Shown here: piece after piece, positions 10,407 to 19,517 of the stretch | Position numbering within the stretch: position 1 is the stretch's first letter | Layout: each line of letters starts with the position of its first letter | Assembly: GCA_009663005.1 (NCBI GenBank) | Contig: CM018901.1 | Coordinates: 7,501,986-7,522,171, forward strand | DNA length: 20,186 bases | Reading direction: 5' to 3' | From: Actinidia chinensis | Taxonomy: Eukaryota > Streptophyta > Magnoliopsida > Ericales > Actinidiaceae | Program-made: the position numbers and the translations under genes | Notes under the pieces: generated by a model | Seen by the model: only the letters and a program-made list of their open reading frames with translations | Databases searched by the model: none | Told to the model about the DNA's origin: nothing

Positions 10407-11098
10407 TTAGGACCCCCAATCTTTCTCTTCATCTGAAATCAATATCGGACAGTGGCTGAGATAGGACGAGGTAAACCCACTGACGGATCTTGAATTTCTC
10501 GCACCATTCACTTGAAACCAGAAATCGATAAGCCTAATTAGTTTGCTATGGGCCTGAAAATTGGTCCAAGTGAACCTACGACCTACAAGGGGCAGATCAT
10601 GGAGTTCTGCCACATCAATAAACTCAATCAAGTCATCCATTCCAAGACTCAGGGTGAGTATCCCAATCTCTCGGCATCAGCCTTCACATCGTTGAGATCA
10701 CCACCAAGACACCATGGGTCAGTGAAACTAGTCTTCAATTGCAATAATTCCTCACAATAATTTCCTCTCCCCAGTATCATTTGGGGCATATACATTAACA
10801 ATACAACATTTAAAATTATCCAAATAAACCATTATATAAATGAATAAAAGCTTTCTACTAATAGCGACCTCCAACTTGAATTTATCACCTCACCACATAG
10901 AAATTAGCCCCCAGATTGGCTTTCAGATTCAGATGCAGAAAAATGTATTTGAGCTCCACTCCAAACACTACGGATGGTGAAGATGTCACTCTTTCCAGTT
11001 TAGACTCCTGATCATTACAAAATCTGGTTTTTCTCTGATAATCACCTTATGACAAATCTCTTCTTTACCAAGCTTCCCATACCTCTAATGTTTCAAGA
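10407..11098 (-). pseudogene. ORF2 endonuclease domain remnant
   Basis: This domain cuts target DNA to prime reverse transcription. On the minus strand it begins with stop-NIRGMG (11076-11095), where the usual WNxRG has its Trp codon changed to a stop. CCIVNVYAPNDTGERK follows, with NVYAPND at 10776-10796. Then come PWCLGGDLNDV (about 10687-10717), LPLVGRRFTW near 10565-10595, and LSHCPILI followed by DWG near 10409-10460. The glutamate block after VMI is broken by a frameshift, and the aspartate expected in the SDHCPI motif is missing (LSHCPI). The GDLND metal and substrate block is kept. The domain order and spacing match plant L1 endonucleases. Confidence 0.85.
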
Positions 11099-11429
11099 TA
11101 ATATCTTCGTTAAACAATTGAATGAACACCCAACTAACCCCATGAACTGAACCTCCTCAATCATGCCATCCACTCCCACGGCTTCCATCGCATTCGCATT
11201 ATCACTTAATCCATCTGAATGAGCTTTTGACACACCTCTATCTCATTACCATGAATTTAATCACTAGTATTTTCCCATTTAAATTGTCTCTGTCCTCTTT
11301 CAGCTTCCCTAATAATTGCAGCATTCCTTTGATTATACCCACCCTCCTTTTGAAGCAAGTGGCTCCTGTTAGAATCCGAAGTCCGCAGATTCGGGCATCT
11401 CCTTACTTCCCGTGAACTGATAAATTCCA

Positions 11430-13104
11430 TCCACTAATTTAGATTTTGCAACCTCATCTTGAATCGCCAACAAGTCAACTATCAACTTTCTTCTGCTTTT
11501 TCTAAGAGCTCGAATTTTGAGCTTCTGACCAATTCATTACTGGTTTCTTCATCACCTCTCTTGTTGATACTTGATGATTCCTCTCTGTCTACTGTTTGGG
11601 GAATGACTTGATTCTTTGTTCCTAACCGTGTCAATTGGATTCTTGTCAAAAAGCCCAATGACAATTTCAAGCCATTGTATGTCTCTTGCAACTACCCCTC
11701 CTCCCCATTTACTTTAGCCCATTAATTATCACAAGCCCATCATCTCTGAAGTTGTTGTTGATTCACCAAGCCCATTTGGAAGAGGAATATTTGAATCCAC
11801 AAGAAAACATGCAACCTGGCCCCCCTTCATTACTGTGTTGTGATTCTTCGACTTCTTTGTTATTAGTGGAGGCCGACTCGGTAAACCCATCCCTTGTTTA
11901 TGCTTCTCCTGTATAAATTGGTGCTTCCCAACAACTATCCTTGTTTAGTCTATCAAAATACCTCCCACATGCATCTCTTCTTGAACCTTATGGCTATATC
12001 GTCTAATCCTTCGTCTTCTGAATCCTTCACCAACTCCGATTCACTTTCCCCGCCGGAAACCATGGCTACTACAGTAGTCTTTTCAACCTCAACTATTCCT
12101 TTTCTTCAGTGTAGGATTCTTCTCGGATTCGGACTCTGTAATCTTCTCTCAAACCTCCACATTAATCCAGCAATCGATATTGAAATTATACTCCGTTCGA
12201 TAAGAATTTACCCTTATCGAAAGATAAAAGGTTACTGGTTTCCTTGTCTATGTCAACATATTCCCATTGACTCCCAATGGATTTGAAATTACTGAAGCAC
12301 CAAGCTTCCAATGGTATTCATGTGCAATTTAACCAAACAACTATAGATGTAGATGCTGCTTCTCCATTCCATGGTTTCAAATATTCAAACCATCCGTTCA
12401 AACATTCACTTTCCATTACAGTTTGAATTACATCCTTATTTGCAAAAGGAATACAAATTGTGTATAGACCCCCATAGATCGAACTTGAACTTGTTTGATC
12501 CCTCGTATGAAGGCCTGGTATTAGATCGTTATCAACAAGAGAACAGTGAGTTTGCCTACTGCACTACTGAGAGCCACGGCACCATACGTTTGCCTTTTAT
12601 TGACACAAGTTCTCCCCATTCACCTTTGACCGATCACTGCTTCAGCAAATGATTTTCCACCTTTTTCCTCACCAAAATTGAATGTTGTTGTTACCCCCAG
12701 TTGACGACTCTAGCATTTGAACGAGAGGATGGTTGATTTGTTCCTTATATATCCAGCATCTATTTGACACCTAATTGTTTATCATAACTCCAAGTACCAT
12801 TCAGCGTACGACTGCTCTGTTTGCAGCGATCAGAAATTCAACCTTACAAAATCGAACCTATTTCCTGATATATTCTTTCAAGGAATAATACATCTGTATT
12901 CTTTTGAACGTATAGAGAAAGTTTCATAACCATTCTTATCAACTGGATCTGGCAAGTTATCAATAAACAGCGTGATTATCTACTCATCTCCAAAATGTTC
13001 ATCTTCTTCCTAACATGTTTGTGATGATGGTGTCCACCCCCCTCTATCTATCTTGCTTCCCTTGCTCAGTCTACTCCCTATGATTCCATACTCTTTGACA
13101 TCAT
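11430..13104 (-). pseudogene. LINE ORF1 pseudogene with RRM
   Basis: ORF1 of plant L1 elements encodes a nucleic-acid-binding chaperone of the retrotransposition particle. On the minus strand the first ATG pair is at 13104-13099. An RRM-like domain follows, then KSFAEAV (12622-12654), a short block common after the RRM in these proteins. A DUF4283-like region is at about 12480-12200, containing AWCFSNFKSIGSQW and DIDKETSNLLSFDKGK. A polar C-terminal part extends to about 11430. I found no clear CCHC zinc knuckle. Stops and frameshifts are frequent. The start and the ORF1/ORF2 boundary are estimates. Confidence 0.7.
12700..12975 (-). pseudogene. ORF1 RRM-domain remnant
   Basis: LFIDNLPDPVDKNG (12935-12970 and just below) fits an RNP2 block. 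GNRFDFVRL (12839-12865) fits RNP1 (G-x-x-F-G-F-V-x-F). Between them is a C-x-I-P stretch as in the plant LINE consensus xVFIPxKRS. The aromatic residues of RNP1 are kept, but a stop and frame changes follow. Confidence 0.7.
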
Positions 13105-13778
13105 ACTTGCTTGGGTTAACAATTAAAAAATTTGGAGACATGAAAGACGGGAGGATTAGGATGTTGATTAATTATAAGCAGAGGGGGGATGAGATAAATT
13201 AAAATGGGGAAGGGGCAAAGTTGCTGGTTGACAAAAGAGATTGATGATTAAGGTTTTTTGGAACTTTTTAAATGGTTGGAAGGGTTGAAAGGGGAGGTGG
13301 TGAACTGGTGTTCAGATGGGTTGGAATTTCGGCGTGCGTAGGATTGGACTCTTCATTTTCTCCCTCTCTCTCCTAGGGTTTTGATATGCCTGAAGTTTAT
13401 CAGATACCCCACTATAAACCAGAAAATGAGCTACCCCCTCTGTGTGTAACTGTTACAAGGAAACAAACCCAAATCAACCTCTAAATCTGTAAATCAGACC
13501 AAATTGAACCTTCCAACCCTAAATCACTAAAAATCAGAACCCAAAACCAATCAATCTCCCGATCAACAAACAATCATCCCGAAATAACAAAACACAAAAC
13601 CAGTAACACAAATTCTTACCACGCAAGGATGCCTGCGACGATGAATCTATGGGGGATCCTGTTGACATATATGCCCCATCTTGTGATCGGAGCGGGCTAG
13701 CAGGGTGAGCCAGATGCAATGGCCAGACGGAGAAGAGGAAGACGACTCGTGACCTAGTTTACTTCCATCAGTTAAAGT
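13105..13778 (-). other. LINE 5' UTR, or flanking gene-like DNA
   Basis: Between the ORF1 start and the candidate target duplication lies 0.67 kb. The part next to ORF1 (13105-13380 on the minus strand) is C-rich with a GAGAGAGAGGGAG block, as is common in plant LINE 5' UTRs. The outer part (13380-13778) looks like a plant leader exon followed by a T/G-rich intron. If the alternative 5' duplication at 15668 is correct, the element would extend further. Confidence 0.4.
13604..13745 (-). other. Exon-like stretch with possible splice donor
   Basis: On the minus strand an open stretch reads AYMSTGSPIDSSSQASLR and is followed at once by GTAAGAATTTGTG, a good donor-site match near 13614-13620. T/G-rich DNA and candidate acceptors (TTTACAG near 13495) follow. 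An in-frame stop lies upstream, near 13755, and I do not recognise the peptide. It could be the first exon of a decayed cellular gene, sequence captured at the LINE 5' end, or chance. Confidence 0.2.
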
Positions 13779-13792
13779 CACAAGATGCACTT
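13779..13792 (+). repeat. Candidate LINE target-site duplication, right copy
   Basis: CACAAGATGCACTT matches 6042-6056 except for one missing C. It lies 0.67 kb beyond the ORF1 start, where a full-length LINE would be expected to end. Confidence 0.5.
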
Positions 13793-14297
13793 ACGCATGT
13801 ATTTAATACATTACCATGATCCATGGAATTGAAACAAATCTAACAATATTTTCTGGATTGAGTGGTGTTGAGACGGGTTCGAACACGTGATATTATCATG
13901 GACTCGCTTATGTGGCGCGCCCACATCCATTCATTTAGGGGTGAATGGGACAAATTTTTTTTTAAATGAAATTCACCCCAAAATAAATAAATATGAGTTG
14001 CGCTAACAATAAATCAACCCTAATAATACTACGGAGTCGGCCATCTGACACCACTATTATGCATACCTTCTCACATAAGTACTTGTAATGTCTCTCTCAG
14101 ATCTCACGTTGTCAAAGAAAGGTGTACCCTGTGCCTATGTTGGCCTTTACAACTGATTTGGTTATCATTAGCATATGAATCTCTCAAAAGTGGACCAATC
14201 TTGGCACGTAGCATGATAAAAGATAGAATAGAAAACCCAAAGGTGGCTTGAGATTAATATTTTCTCTTTTAATAATAATAGTGAACTTAGTCAAGGT
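13793..14297. other. Unassigned intergenic DNA with small palindromes
   Basis: No gene recognised. It holds a short palindrome with a CGCGC centre (13910-13926) and a hairpin (13938-13979). GGGTTCGAACACG at 13875-13887 resembles a tRNA T-loop/B-box, but no tRNA cloverleaf or properly spaced A box surrounds it. Confidence 0.5.
13938..13979. repeat. Hairpin: GGGGTGAAT...ATTCACCCC
   Basis: Nine perfectly paired bases at each side with a 24-base A/T-rich loop. Pairing continues imperfectly outward through TTTA/AAAA. Confidence 0.6.
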
Positions 14298-14305
14298 CTT
14301 TGTCA
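14298..14305 (+). repeat. Target-site duplication CTTTGTCA, left
   Basis: Exact 8-bp copy of 15057-15064, at the left edge of a hAT-like element. Confidence 0.6.
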
Positions 14306-15056
14306 CTTTAAGTAGGGTGGCCAAAAACTCCGAAATCTGTGAATCGAACTGAACCGTGGCATTTTTTGGATTGGTTCTATGGTTTAATGGTTAGGTTCTG
14401 CTTTTACAAAATTAAGACGATAAGTTTGGTTCGGTTACCGGATTTTTATTTTCAACCGTGGTTCGAACCGAAATCGATTATGATAGTGATAGATAATAGA
14501 TACGCGTATACATTTTATCTAGAATTTAATTCACACCTACCGTTATTACTTTAGCTTTCTCCCAATAAAAATATTTTCACTCCCATGGATATTAGGATTA
14601 CTCTATTCATTTTTCACAAATATTTCCCATTCTTTCTCTATCAAATTTATCAGTTATTTTTCTTTTATATCCTTATGAGATTTTTTTTTTTAGTTTTTTA
14701 TTTTTCCTTGTTGGTTGTTATCCATTATGAATTCTAAACTTTTATAAGTTATTAATTGGCATATTAGAGTTGGTTGATGTAATCATTTAGGAGTCAATCT
14801 ATAAACTTTTTATACTAATGTTTGGTTCATGACTTGAACATTAATGAGTTATGGGTACAGAAATAATTTATTTGTAATTTTATATATTGAAATGTTAATT
14901 GGATTGAACGGAACTGAACCGATAAGGCGGATCGATTTTGGTTTTGTTCTATACTTATAATGTTAGGTTCCGGTTTTCTCATTTTTTCAGAACTTTTAAC
15001 TGGATTGTTCTGGATTCTTATGAAACCGGACCAATCCGGACCCTGGGACACCCTAA
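14306..15056. mobile_element. Non-autonomous hAT-like element, about 750 bp
   Basis: The ends carry TAGGGTGGCCAAAA (from 14313) and, read inward from the right, TAGGGTGTCCCAGG (from 15055). This is the T/CAGGGTG-type terminus of plant hAT elements. Both flanks hold the exact 8-mer CTTTGTCA. Subterminal regions are rich in GAACCG / CGGTTC words, with GAACTGAACCG at both ends in the same orientation (about 14347 and 14909), a common trait of hAT derivatives. The middle (14520-14880) is AT-rich with no transposase. Seven extra bases (CTTTAAG) lie between the left duplication and the TIR. Alternatively the duplication is the weaker ACTTTAAG/ACTTTGTC pair abutting the TIRs. Confidence 0.75.
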
Positions 15057-15064
15057 CTTTGTCA
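15057..15064 (+). repeat. Target-site duplication CTTTGTCA, right
   Basis: Exact copy of 14298-14305, immediately after the CACCCTA(A) right end. Confidence 0.6.
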
Positions 15065-15667
15065 TAATTAGGCCTTTGGCTTGAATAAATTCACCATTAA
15101 AAGTAACCAACTCCTTACACGTAATATGTTATAATTAAATCTCTCCTAGTGCAACCCACCCACCTATAAAAATGGTCTTATAAAAAGAGGGTGTTTCAAT
15201 ATTTTTATTCAATGTTTAAAACCACTTTTTATAATTAAGGATGATCCTCAACATCATGCTCCTTTTTTATTAAGATGATACCATCACATTCATTCTCTCG
15301 TGTGGTTATATTAAGATGATCCTTCACATTCATGCCGTGAGAGCCAAACTTTATTGAAACTAACTCAATGATAGTCATTTCGTTTTAGGCAACTTCCATT
15401 ACCTATCAATATTCGAACTATAACTCTCTTCTGTGGGAGACTACGAGCTACAATTGATCAATCACATGCTCACATAGAGAAGTCAAATTCCAATAACTTT
15501 GGTAACTGGTTCAAACTTAGTTTTTAATTATTTTATTAACAGTATCTTCTAATTCCCCTTATCAATAACTGTCAAGTCATACCATAATACAAACTAACAC
15601 TTCCATCAAAAGCTTCTACTTTTGATATAAGGTATGCTATCATACTTGTAATCAATATCATGAATCA
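15065..15667. other. Unassigned intergenic DNA
   Basis: No gene recognised. The only internal structure seen is the short direct repeat at 15270-15333. Confidence 0.5.
15270..15333 (+). repeat. Two-copy direct repeat, 41-bp period
   Basis: TTAAGATGATACCATCACAT (15270 onward) and TTAAGATGATCCTTCACATT (15311 onward) repeat with small differences. A weaker third copy (GATGATCCTCAACATCAT) begins near 15240. Confidence 0.6.
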
Positions 15668-15679
15668 CCACAAGCATGC
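15668..15679 (+). repeat. 12-mer identical to the LINE 3' flank
   Basis: CCACAAGCATGC here is identical to 6041-6052. It may be chance or the true LINE duplication; see the competing copy at 13779-13792. Confidence 0.3.
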
Positions 15680-15718
15680 CATGGGATGGGACGCATTTGA
15701 TTTGAGTGCTCATCTCAA

Positions 15719-15787
15719 ATGGACCAAGTGTTTGCTTCTCTGCTTCTGTTCCTGATCTTCTCCTTCACTTCCATGAGAGTCTTCTAA
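15719..15787 (+). other. 22-codon signal-peptide-like ORF
   Basis: ATG opens MDQVFASLLLFLIFSFTSMR and two more residues before a stop. The acidic start, Leu/Phe-rich core and polar end resemble a secretory signal peptide. Nothing recognisable follows in any plus frame, though longer open stretches without known motifs lie at 15825-16019 and 16039-16398. It may be the start of a decayed secreted-protein gene, but it may equally be chance. Confidence 0.2.
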
Positions 15788-16726
15788 TTGTCCAATTAAA
15801 CATATTGCACATACAAGTGAGAGTTTGCAGACTTTTCCGCCTACTCTTGTTGTGTTGTTTTGTGACCTCCCCTCATCCTCCACATTTACTCTATTGGTGC
15901 ATGTCTACTATTGTGCTTGCTTCTTTTTGTTTTTGTTGGTTTGCAATTTGGGGTTGTTAGTTGGTGCACTGGACACGAGATACTCCTTTCCATCTGCTCC
16001 TGATTTAAACATATCATAAGTGCAACGGAGTACCGAAAATGGGTTACTTGGAACATGAACATGTAACCTCTTGGGAGGAAGGTGTCATACGTACTGTATT
16101 TATCAATGAACTCTTTCCATATAAGCTTGACAGTTCGACTAGATATGGCATTGTTGCCCTATATCTGACAAGTTGTGTTGAATCTCGGATCTGTGCAAGA
16201 ACAGGAAAAGAAGGGGACAGATGGAAGAAACAATATGTGTATGAATACCCTCTAATATCTTTTTGTTTTTCCCACACAAACTCAAGACTCAAACAATCCT
16301 TAGGTCTTCAATTTGTGGGCAATCCTATTAAGATTCGTGATTTCAACTTTTGTGTTTTTCTATTATTTTATAATATGTTTTTGACTTGGAGGAATTAGTA
16401 TAACTAGCAGCTTATTCATACTGGTTAGTGGCACACCTTGGTCAATGGCACTGGAAGGGATAGATCCCACAGTACACTACTATCAGGAGGCCCATTAAAA
16501 TGGAATAGTGCCTGATGACTAGCCTCAAGATGATGACAATTAAATTTGAACATACAACCTTAAAAAATAGTCCCTTAGTCGTGGCCCAACCCTTCACGGA
16601 GTTATATGAAAATCACCTATATAACTACTGATAACACCCACTTACTCTATGCCTTGTATTCTTGAAGTAACATCCATCAAGCATAGTACTTAGTTCAAAG
16701 TCCCACTTGTCATCTTCCAAATCTTG
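15788..16726. other. Unassigned DNA, weakly open
   Basis: A plus-strand ORF of 119 codons (16039-16398, beginning MGYLEHEHVTSWEEG) has reasonably mixed composition in its first 80 codons, then degrades into Phe/Leu-rich sequence. I do not recognise a family and see no splice structure, so I do not call it a gene. Nothing is recognised in 16399-16726. Confidence 0.35.
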
Positions 16727-16734
16727 CATATACC

Positions 16735-17075
16735 ATAGAAGGTGTTAAAAGGGGCGATCTGTTGTGGTGCATCCGGCTTATTGTTTTCGGTGTCATGTCG
16801 TGGTTATTTTAATCATTCATATGGCCTATTGATAAAAATTAGTCAAAACCCGCTCATATTTTGTGCCTTTTGTGATTGTGCTATAAATTTTTTTTTTAAT
16901 GAATGAACTTAATGCGACAAAAATAAAATATTTAAGATTTAATCACATAAACGTGTGTATGTGTTGTGTGTGGCTGTGCCAAAAAATAGAGGCCTCGCTC
17001 GGCCCAACCCATCACCATGCCTATGCTGGCGGGTTTTAACGGGTTGTTGTCGCGTTCAAACTCGCTCATTTAACA
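16735..17075. mobile_element. Probable hAT-like non-autonomous element
   Basis: Inverted ends GTGTTAAAAGGGGCGA (16742-16757) and, on the minus strand, GTGTTAAATGAGCGA (from 17076) match well. The interior carries GGTGTCATGTCGTGG near the left and GGCGGGTTTTAACGGGTTG near the right. These recall the GTGTCGTGTC / TTTTAACGGGT words of a widespread plant hAT family. The flanks hold CATATACC (16727-16734) and CGTATACC (17076-17083), a 7-of-8 match, but offset from the left TIR by seven bases. No coding capacity. Confidence 0.45.
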
Positions 17076-17083
17076 CGTATACC

Positions 17084-19358
17084 CAAGCTTTAAGTCAATC
17101 GATAAAGTCACACTCCCACAAATCAATAATGCAAATTTGGTGTGCAACCAGCCAGTACTGATAATTTTTATAATAAGTTGCTTACAGTTAGATGGGGCCA
17201 TTAATGGCTTGGAGAGAGAGAGCAAAATGTGAAGGTTAAGGAGTATCTACTACATTACCAGTGCACAAGACAGGCATTAATAAAAACAGTGGCCAAAAAA
17301 TCACGACCTTCCCGAATAGTTGTTTACAAATACAATCACTTATTTCTATTTTTAAAAAAAAAAAACTAGTATATATAGCTCTGGTCGAGGGAAAGAAATG
17401 AGCGACTTTTCGTTATGTTCAATTAGAATTGTTAGTATTCCTTCTCCAAGGTCGTGGAGATTGATTTTAGGTGTTTGAATATGCTTCTAGTTCCTTGTAT
17501 AGCTTTAATTAATGCTCATTTTTCATAAAAGCATAAAATAGGACTATCTGTTGCCGGATCTGACTTGATGACTCCATATGAATATAATAGATTTACTTGT
17601 TAATAAAAATAAATATCTCTTTATACAATAATGATATTTCATATAAGCTACTCTAGGCTTAGGTTAAGATAAAGATGTTTGAGATATTTGTGTCTTTATG
17701 AATTATAGTTGAAATCGTAAATACAAGTAAGTACACTAATGGTCTAGCTAATATTGGTCAAAAATCATACTCAATGATATTCTTTCCCCTGCTTATTTAG
17801 ACCCACTTGCTTCGAAAAGACGAACATTATCCAAAGATTTTTGACTGTTACCTGAAAGAATATCGGCTAGGGATCCTGGCATTGACAAGCGTCATTTACA
17901 GGGTATTCTTACAACCACAACCTTACCTTCCTTAGATCAGGTTCAGCATAGATTTGATTCATTTCCTTCCTACCTCATACCGTAGTTTCGATTACACTAT
18001 TCTAAGCTTTTAGATCAAGTGTACTCTTAATCTTCGAGTCCCCTTACATAAAATGAAGCCTTATATAGGCTCTTTCGGACTTCAAATTCGGCATCAAAAA
18101 CACCAACGTGAGACATGTAGATTTGAAACCTATTCTAAAAATACATTATTGTTGACATTGACCATTTAATGTCCAGCATATTATCTAAGTTTGCAAAGGC
18201 TTTTATCACCCCATGAATATCAACTAAATCAATTTCTTCTTCAATATTATTTGGCCTTAATACTCAATTAATTGATCAACCATAACATCACATTCTCTTT
18301 TTATTAAATAATCTCCAGAATCCAATTTTTTCTAGATAATCTAAACTTGATTCATAGGGTAATCCTTGAATAATCCATCTCATTTGCCCATTGAGTATGA
18401 ATTGCAAATGTTATCCTTTCATAATGTCGAGTTTAATATACTACTACCTTTTCTAATTTTGTAGTTTGTTGAGAACTTAAGAAGATCTTCTTGCTCTGGC
18501 TTCTTTTGGATCTGTGATTACGTATCTTTCCTCCACCCCCAATCTTTAAGTGCACAACTCTGTCAATAGCTGAGCCTGTTATATCTCTCTTTTAATGATT
18601 ATCAGGAAATGACTTTCCATTGATTGGTTCTTATTTGGCAATTTTTTATTCTTGTTTGAAGGCAACATTTTTCGGAGAACTTTTTTTAACTCCTGGAAAC
18701 AAACCATAATAACATTTGACCAAATATATACTTGGAGACGATGTCCGTTAAAATCGATCTGTTTCATAATGATCGAAATAGATTTTCATTCAGGTCAACA
18801 TCATATTTTTCAGAATAGAAACAAAAACCAATAAATGAATTACTAGAAGCTATCTTCAATTTGGCTGCTTGGTATAGTCTAAACTTTTGAGCCTAGTTTT
18901 TGGGAGTTTTATTTCGATGATTCAAATCATTTATTTGTAAGTTTTTATCGAGAATTTAAATAATTTAAACAATCACTTTAATATGATATCAGGTTAATGT
19001 AGATAAATATCAATTCATATAAAGATAAATAAGTATAATTACATTCAATGTGTTCACATTTACTTTTTAAGTAATACAACAATTTAAGCAAATACTGATT
19101 AGGACCCCATTCAATATGATTTTTTTTTACGGTAATTATCTTTACTATGAAATCGCCAATATGAATAAATTTTCATTATCAAAATAGACCCAAATTTGAT
19201 ACCCACAATATTTGTACTTGCAGTCCATTTTCCGACACTTCAGAGCAGTCAGATCGTCTTCATTTCTCCCCCAACTACAAAATCAACATTTTTTCAGTAT
19301 TTTGTCTAAATATCATTATGGATGAAGTAAATATAATTTAGTTCTTTATTTCCATGAT
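17084..19358. other. Unassigned AT-rich intergenic DNA
   Basis: No gene recognised on either strand. On the minus strand, CTATATAAGGC (18058-18068) is a good plant TATA box, followed downstream by AT-poor leader-like DNA. This could be part of an old LTR promoter, but no LTR ends were found. A short (GA)n tract is at 17210-17223 and poly-A at 17352-17365. The ORFs at 18579-18834 have no recognisable content. Confidence 0.45.
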
Positions 19359-19366
19359 GTTTGTAG
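19359..19366 (+). repeat. hAT target-site duplication GTTTGTAG, left
   Basis: Exact 8-bp copy of 19762-19769. Confidence 0.8.
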
Positions 19367-19486
19367 CAAGTGTTTTGAAACCAAACCCGACATTTGATCG
19401 AACTGAAAAAATCACCTGGGTCACGGGTCACCGGGTCCACCGTCGGGTAATCGTTATTGACCTGTGATGTCCTAATTAATGTCATT

Positions 19487-19517
<31 letters not shown>

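Larger units (their letters stand above)
7264..11098 (-). pseudogene. LINE ORF2 pseudogene (EN-RT-zf-RVT)
   Basis: ORF2 of an L1-type LINE nicks target DNA and reverse-transcribes the element RNA in the nucleus. Here the order on the minus strand is endonuclease (11098-10407), linker (10400-9680, split by a hAT insertion), RT (9680-about 8170) and a zinc-binding RT-associated domain (7830-7264). Many short reading frames carry the similarity, with frame changes between them. Examples of damage are a stop replacing the Trp in the opening WNIRG block, a stop before FAKAYD, and a stop inside the GDPLSP block. The longest single open piece is only 108 codons (9353-9679). Length without the nested element is about 3.46 kb, somewhat under the usual size for plant L1 ORF2. 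Confidence 0.85.
6057..13778 (-). mobile_element. Degenerate L1-clade LINE, RRM (BNR-like) type
   Basis: This is a dead non-LTR retrotransposon on the minus strand. In its own direction it has a 5' UTR (about 13778-13105), ORF1 with an RRM-like domain and a DUF4283-like region, then ORF2 with apurinic-type endonuclease, reverse transcriptase and zf-RVT domains. A long 3' UTR follows, ending TTTCGCTTATC and then poly-A, a typical plant LINE end. An RRM in ORF1 is the known mark of the BNR sub-clade of plant L1 elements. Stops and frameshifts interrupt every domain, so it cannot make proteins. A hAT-type element is nested at 9867-10233. The 3' end is firm; the 5' end rests on the candidate duplication at 13779-13792. 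Confidence 0.85.

Noticed and set aside
11894..12286. 130-codon plus-strand ORF
   Set aside because: It lies antisense to LINE ORF1, where the minus strand shows a DUF4283-like region.
12353..12652. 99-codon plus-strand ORF
   Set aside because: Antisense shadow of LINE ORF1 between the RRM-like and DUF4283-like blocks.
13870..13890. GGGTTCGAACACG, a tRNA or SINE B-box-like string
   Set aside because: No acceptor stem, anticodon arm or correctly spaced A box is present. The poly-A or T-rich tail expected for a SINE is also absent.
16044..16292. 82-codon minus-strand ORF
   Set aside because: Opposite strand of the 16039-16398 open frame. It has no motif and neither strand has supporting similarity.
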